From: Streptomyces sp. NBC_00525
GTDB taxonomy: Bacteria; Actinomycetota; Actinomycetes; Streptomycetales; Streptomycetaceae
NCBI RefSeq assembly: GCF_036346595.1
Contig: NZ_CP107834.1
Coordinates: 3,224,001 to 3,288,000, forward strand
DNA: 64,000 bases
Direction: 5' to 3'
Positions within the stretch are counted from its first letter, which is position 1. Each line of letters starts with the position of its first letter. The notes under the pieces were generated by a model that made no database searches, had not been told where the DNA came from, and saw only the letters and a list, made by a program, of their open reading frames with translations. The position numbers and the translations under genes are program-made. Shown here piece by piece: positions 60,562 through 64,000 of this stretch.

Positions 60562-61788
60562 TCAGTCGCCCGCCTGCGGTTCCGGTTCGGTGAGGAAGAG
60601 TCCCAGAAGCACCGCGACGACCGGGATGGCGCACAGGATCGTGAACACGCCCTGCGGCCCGTACGCTTCGGCCGCCGCGCCCAGCGCCGGGGCGATCAGC
60701 CCGCCGATGCTGACGGCCAGGCCCAGCGTGACCCCGGCGGCCGTGCCGGGGCGGCCGGGCAGATAGTCCTGGCCGAGCTTCACCAGGACGGCGAACGGCA
60801 CGTTGAGCGCGAGCCCCGCCAGGACCGCGAAGACCAGCGGCAGCACGGTGCCGGGGGTCAGCCGCAGCGCGATCAGCGCCGGTACGGCGGCGAGCCCGCC
60901 CAGCTGGACCGTACGGACCATGCCGACGCGGTCCGCGATCCGGCCGCCGAGCAGCGTCCCGGCGACCCCGCCGACGAGGAAGCAGGCGAGCGCGACGCCC
61001 GCGATGCCCCGGCCGGAGTGCAGATGGCGAATCCAGAACAGCTCGATGAAGGTGATCGCCCCGAAGAACGCCACCGAGCGCACCACCTCGATGCCGGTGA
61101 GGAAGAGGAACGGACGCCACCGGTCCCGCCCCTCCCGGCCGGCCCGGCGCACCGGGGCCGCCGCCGGGCGGTGCCGCAGCAGCACGAAGGCCATCAGGAC
61201 CGCGGGCGGGATGAACAGCGCCGTCGCCCCCACTCCCATCGCCACGAGCGCCGGGGTCGCCAGGACCGGCGCCAGGAAGAAGCCGACGCTGCCGCCCGCC
61301 GCGAAAACGCTCATCGCGGAGGCGCTGTCCCCGGCGGCCTCGCGGGCCGCCTTGCCCGCCGCCGGATGGAACATCGCCACGCCGAGGCCGGACAGCAGGA
61401 TCAGCAGCCAGACGGCGGCGTACGGCTGGACCAGGCCCGACAGGCCGAGCCCGATCCCGGCGACGGCGAGCCCGGCCGGGGCCAGCCGGGGCAGCCGGTA
61501 GCGGTCCACCGCGACGCCGATGAACGGCTGCGGCACGGAGCTGCCGATCGCCGCCGCGAGGGTGAGCCCGGAGGCGGCCACATAGCTGTAGCCCCGGTCG
61601 AGCACGAAGTACGGGACGCAGGCGGGCACGAGGCCCTGGTAGAGGTCGTCCACGGCGTGCGCGGCGCCCCACATCCGCATCCGCCGCCAGGCGGACGGGG
61701 CGTCGGACGCGAGCGCGGGGGGCCGGGGGGATTCGGTCGGAGGGGAGGGGTCGGGCGGGGTCTGCCGGGAGGCGGCCGGGCCGGTCAT
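60562..61788 (-). CDS. MFS exporter (fosmidomycin-resistance-like)
   Basis: 408 residues from ATG 61788. Twelve membrane segments and the MFS/Fsr features AHAVDDLYQGLVPACVPYFV, GLGVAMFHPAAGKAAREAAG (the Fsr-type FHP motif) and FLVGGVAGTLLGGRIADRVG. It resembles drug exporters of the Fsr family. It is divergent from an AraC regulator across 78 bases, so it is probably controlled by that protein. Confidence 0.86.
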   Translation of the reverse strand: MTGPAASRQTPPDPSPPTESPRPPALASDAPSAWRRMRMWGAAHAVDDLYQGLVPACVPYFVLDRGYSYVAASGLTLAAAIGSSVPQPFIGVAVDRYRLPRLAPAGLAVAGIGLGLSGLVQPYAAVWLLILLSGLGVAMFHPAAGKAAREAAGDSASAMSVFAAGGSVGFFLAPVLATPALVAMGVGATALFIPPAVLMAFVLLRHRPAAAPVRRAGREGRDRWRPFLFLTGIEVVRSVAFFGAITFIELFWIRHLHSGRGIAGVALACFLVGGVAGTLLGGRIADRVGMVRTVQLGGLAAVPALIALRLTPGTVLPLVFAVLAGLALNVPFAVLVKLGQDYLPGRPGTAAGVTLGLAVSIGGLIAPALGAAAEAYGPQGVFTILCAIPVVAVLLGLFLTEPEPQAGD

Positions 61789-61866
61789 GAAGGGTGCTCC
61801 TCGCTGAAGGTCCCTTCGAGGATTCCGGCCGGCCGCCGTAGCGGGCTAGCGATAATCTGCCTACTT

Positions 61867-62625
61867 ATGTCGACAACCTGCCGCACGCTGCACGGCCCCG
61901 CGCGGGTGCCGCTCGCGCACCAGGAGCGCATCGCCCGCCACCACCACGTGGAGCACCAGCTCGTCTGCCCCTCGCGCGGCGTGCTGGAGGTGGCCACCCC
62001 GGCCGGCGTCTGGGCCGTGCCGCCGCACCGGGCGGTGTGGATTCCGGCCGGTGTCGCCCACGCCCATCTGGCGTACGGGCCGACCGAGCTGCGGGCGCTG
62101 AGCTTCGCCCCGGCGGACAATCCGCTCCGCCTCGACCGGCCCACCGTCCTGGCCGTCACCCCGCTGCTGCGCGAGGTCGTCGCCTGCCTCACCGACGCGG
62201 CCGAACCGGCTCTCGACACCCGGCAGCGGCGCAACCTGGAACGGGTCGCCCTCGACCAGTTGCGCCGGGTCGAGCCGCTCGGGGTCTGCCTGCCCTCCCC
62301 GGCCGACCCGCGCCTGCGGGACATCGCGCGCATCCTCCGGGACGACCCGGCGGACAGCCGCACCCTCACCGAGCTGGGCACGGCCGTCGGCGCGGCGCCC
62401 CGCACCCTGAGCCGGCTGTTCCGCGCGGAGACCGGGATGTCGTTCCCGCAGTGGCGCACCCAGCTGCGGCTCCACCACGCGCTGACGCTGCTCTCCTCCG
62501 GCGGTTCGGTCACCTCGGTGGCGGTGGCCTGCGGCTACAGCGGGCCGAGCGCCTTCATCCAGTCGTTCCGGCACGCCTTCGGCACCACTCCGGGCTCCTA
62601 CGCGCAGGCGGACCCGCCGCGCTGA
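61867..62625 (+). CDS. AraC-family regulator with cupin domain
   Basis: 252 residues from ATG 61867. A cupin-like N-terminus (about 15-90; GVWAVPPHRAVWIPAGVAHA) precedes two helix-turn-helices (about 150-245; LTELGTAVGAAPRTLSRLFR and SVTSVAVACGYSGPSAFIQS). GATAAT at 61851-61856 is a likely -10 box that puts the mRNA start a few bases before the ATG. The divergent MFS gene is the expected target. Confidence 0.88.
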   Translation: MSTTCRTLHGPARVPLAHQERIARHHHVEHQLVCPSRGVLEVATPAGVWAVPPHRAVWIPAGVAHAHLAYGPTELRALSFAPADNPLRLDRPTVLAVTPLLREVVACLTDAAEPALDTRQRRNLERVALDQLRRVEPLGVCLPSPADPRLRDIARILRDDPADSRTLTELGTAVGAAPRTLSRLFRAETGMSFPQWRTQLRLHHALTLLSSGGSVTSVAVACGYSGPSAFIQSFRHAFGTTPGSYAQADPPR

Positions 62626-62726
62626 GCCGCGCGGTCGGCGGAGCTGCGGATGCGGGAGCGGGCGGGGCGGCCGACGATGAAGGGCCGGGCAGCAGGCGGC
62701 CCGTGCCCTGCCCCAGGAGGTTCGTC

Positions 62727-64000
62727 TTGCCGGTGTACGCCGACCACCCGCCGTCCATCGACGTCACGGCGCTCGCCGCCGTGCTCGACGGCACGACGGC
62801 GGGCGTGGCCGTGTTCGACACCGAGCTGCGCTACCTGTACGTCAACCCGTCACTCGTACGCCACAACGGCATCCCGCCCTCCGCCCATCTGGGCCGCCGC
62901 CCCAGCGAGGTCATGCCCGACATCGACGCCCGCGAGGACCTGATGCGCGCCGTGCTCGCGGACGGCCGGGCCCGCGAGGTCACCTCCAGCGGCCGGCTGC
63001 CCGCCGAGTCCGGCACCGCCCGCGTCTACTGGCACGGGGCCTACCACCGCCTGGAGGTCGACGGCCGGGTCGCCGGGGTCGTCGGCATCGTCCTGGAGGT
63101 GATGGCCTCCGACGACGAACAGCGCCGGCTCGCCCAGGCCCAGCGCCACCTCTCCCTCCTGGACAGCGCGAACACCCGCATCGGCACCACCCTGGACATG
63201 GACACCACCTGCTCCGAGCTGACGGAGCTGGTGGTGCCCGGCCTCGCCGACGTCGCCGTGGTCGAGGTCTTCCCGCGCGACGTCGCCCCGCCGGTGCGCC
63301 CGGGGCCGCCCGGCGTGGTGCGGCTGCGGCGGGCCGCCATGTCGGTGGTACGCGGCCTGCGGCCGAAGGCCGGCCGGTTCGCGGTGTCCGACGACTACGT
63401 GGACCACCGGGAGGGCTCCGCCGTACCGCGCTGCCTGGCCGCCGACCAGGCCGTCGTCGAGAACCTCGCCGACGACGAGCAGGTGGACCGCTCCGCCCCC
63501 ACGCCCGAACTGGCCGAGGCGTACCGGGACATGGGCCTGCACTCGTCGGTCGTGGTGCCGGTCTCCGTGCGCTCCACCCCGATCGGGGTGCTGGCGCTGT
63601 TCCGGGGCGGCGGCTCGCCGGTCTTCTCGGACGACGACGTGGTGGTGGCCCGCGAACTGGCCGGGCAGGCCGCCGTCCACCTGGACCACGCGCGCCGCTT
63701 CACCCACGAGCACACCATCGCCCTGGAGCTCCAGCGCTCCCTGCTCTCCGAGCCCCGGCCGCCCCACCCGCACATCGAGGTCGCCACCCGCTATCTGCCG
63801 GCCGACCGCAGCGTGCTGGTGGGCGGCGACTGGTTCGACGTCATCCCGCTGCCGGACGGGCGCCACCTCAAGGCGATGGGCGATGTGATGGGCCACGGCG
63901 TCGAGGCGGCCGTCGCGATGAGCCACTACCGTTCACTGCTGCGGCTGCTGGCCGACGAGGAACTGCCCCCGCACCGCATCCTGGAGCAGCTGGACCGGAT
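62727..64000 (+). CDS. PAS-GAF-SpoIIE phosphatase, 3' end outside window
   Basis: The frame is open to the window end, giving 424 residues; it has no stop. TTG 62727 is chosen because AGGAGG lies 6 bases upstream; GTG 62733 is the alternative. A PAS domain (about 10-115, AVLDGTTAGVAVFDTELRYL) is followed by a GAF domain (about 140-310; GLHSSVVVPVSVRSTPIGVL) and a SpoIIE/PP2C domain with the metal-binding Asp in VGGDWFDVIPL and MGDVMGHGVEAAVAMSHYRS. The window ends inside the phosphatase; a C-terminal HATPase is usual but not seen. Confidence 0.85.
   Translation, partial: MPVYADHPPSIDVTALAAVLDGTTAGVAVFDTELRYLYVNPSLVRHNGIPPSAHLGRRPSEVMPDIDAREDLMRAVLADGRAREVTSSGRLPAESGTARVYWHGAYHRLEVDGRVAGVVGIVLEVMASDDEQRRLAQAQRHLSLLDSANTRIGTTLDMDTTCSELTELVVPGLADVAVVEVFPRDVAPPVRPGPPGVVRLRRAAMSVVRGLRPKAGRFAVSDDYVDHREGSAVPRCLAADQAVVENLADDEQVDRSAPTPELAEAYRDMGLHSSVVVPVSVRSTPIGVLALFRGGGSPVFSDDDVVVARELAGQAAVHLDHARRFTHEHTIALELQRSLLSEPRPPHPHIEVATRYLPADRSVLVGGDWFDVIPLPDGRHLKAMGDVMGHGVEAAVAMSHYRSLLRLLADEELPPHRILEQLDR

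Noticed and set aside
1..64000. tRNA genes, CRISPR arrays, insertion sequences, prophage or integrated element ends
   Set aside because: No cloverleaf sequence, regular spacer array, transposase, integrase or flanking repeats were seen on either strand.

Overview
The window reads as a core-chromosome segment of a Streptomyces or close relative. G+C is very high, GTG and TTG starts are common, and several genes have no Shine-Dalgarno sequence and look leaderless. The regulator set is typical of the genus (SARP/AfsR-like, SpoIIE phosphatases, XRE with an MmyB-like C-terminus, PucR, MerR, GntR, AraC). Three perfect copies of the actinobacterial parS palindrome GTTTCACGTGAAAC (17307, 33378, 52950) place it in the oriC-proximal centromere region. 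I see no rRNA, tRNA, CRISPR array, insertion sequence or prophage.

1-17 kb: a branched-chain 2-oxoacid dehydrogenase operon (E1alpha partial, E1beta, E2) converges on a membrane Ser/Thr kinase. Then come an unknown protein, an ABM monooxygenase, a divergent aldo-keto reductase/XRE pair, a 37-residue membrane peptide, an enolase divergent from a MarR gene, a DUF1062 zinc-ribbon protein, a K15-like DD-transpeptidase, small genes, a GntR-MFS pair, a mycothiol-dependent isomerase-like protein and a C-N hydrolase.

17-34 kb: parS inside a 42-bp perfect palindrome, a LURP-one-like protein, a thioredoxin/NHL protein, a SARP-NB-ARC-TPR regulator, M18 aminopeptidase, acyl-CoA dehydrogenase, an SseB-like protein, pirin, an AI-2E-type permease, a PAS-GAF-SpoIIE phosphatase and aspS with a second parS.

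34-44 kb: an L,D-transpeptidase-like lipoprotein, a two-component system, a TerF-like vWA protein, an S4 RNA-binding protein, two membrane proteins, a MerR-PP2C fusion with a strong operator-like repeat, a universal stress protein and a CE1758/CE1759-type flavin monooxygenase/reductase pair.

44-61 kb is the most interesting part. Two flotillin (SPFH) modules lie 5 kb apart. Module 1 is a minus-strand run of OB-fold/NfeD-like membrane protein, YqiK-like flotillin, 1632-residue AAA+ ATPase (DUF3686 type) and an RCK-2TM-RCK channel-like protein. Module 2 is NfeD plus a YuaG-like flotillin, followed by a KhtT/KhtU-like regulated cation:proton antiporter pair. The inverted repeat TGCCG-N5-CGGCA occurs twice between module 1 and a divergent PucR regulator and once in front of module 2, with 17 of 20 bases shared between one module 1 copy and the module 2 copy. 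A six-run G5 tract lies in the module 1 leader and the third parS lies inside the module. I propose a PucR-linked membrane-microdomain and cation-homeostasis locus. The rest holds a deazaflavin-oxidoreductase/MarR pair with a clear operator, an MFS exporter divergent from an AraC regulator, and a PAS-GAF-SpoIIE phosphatase cut by the window end.
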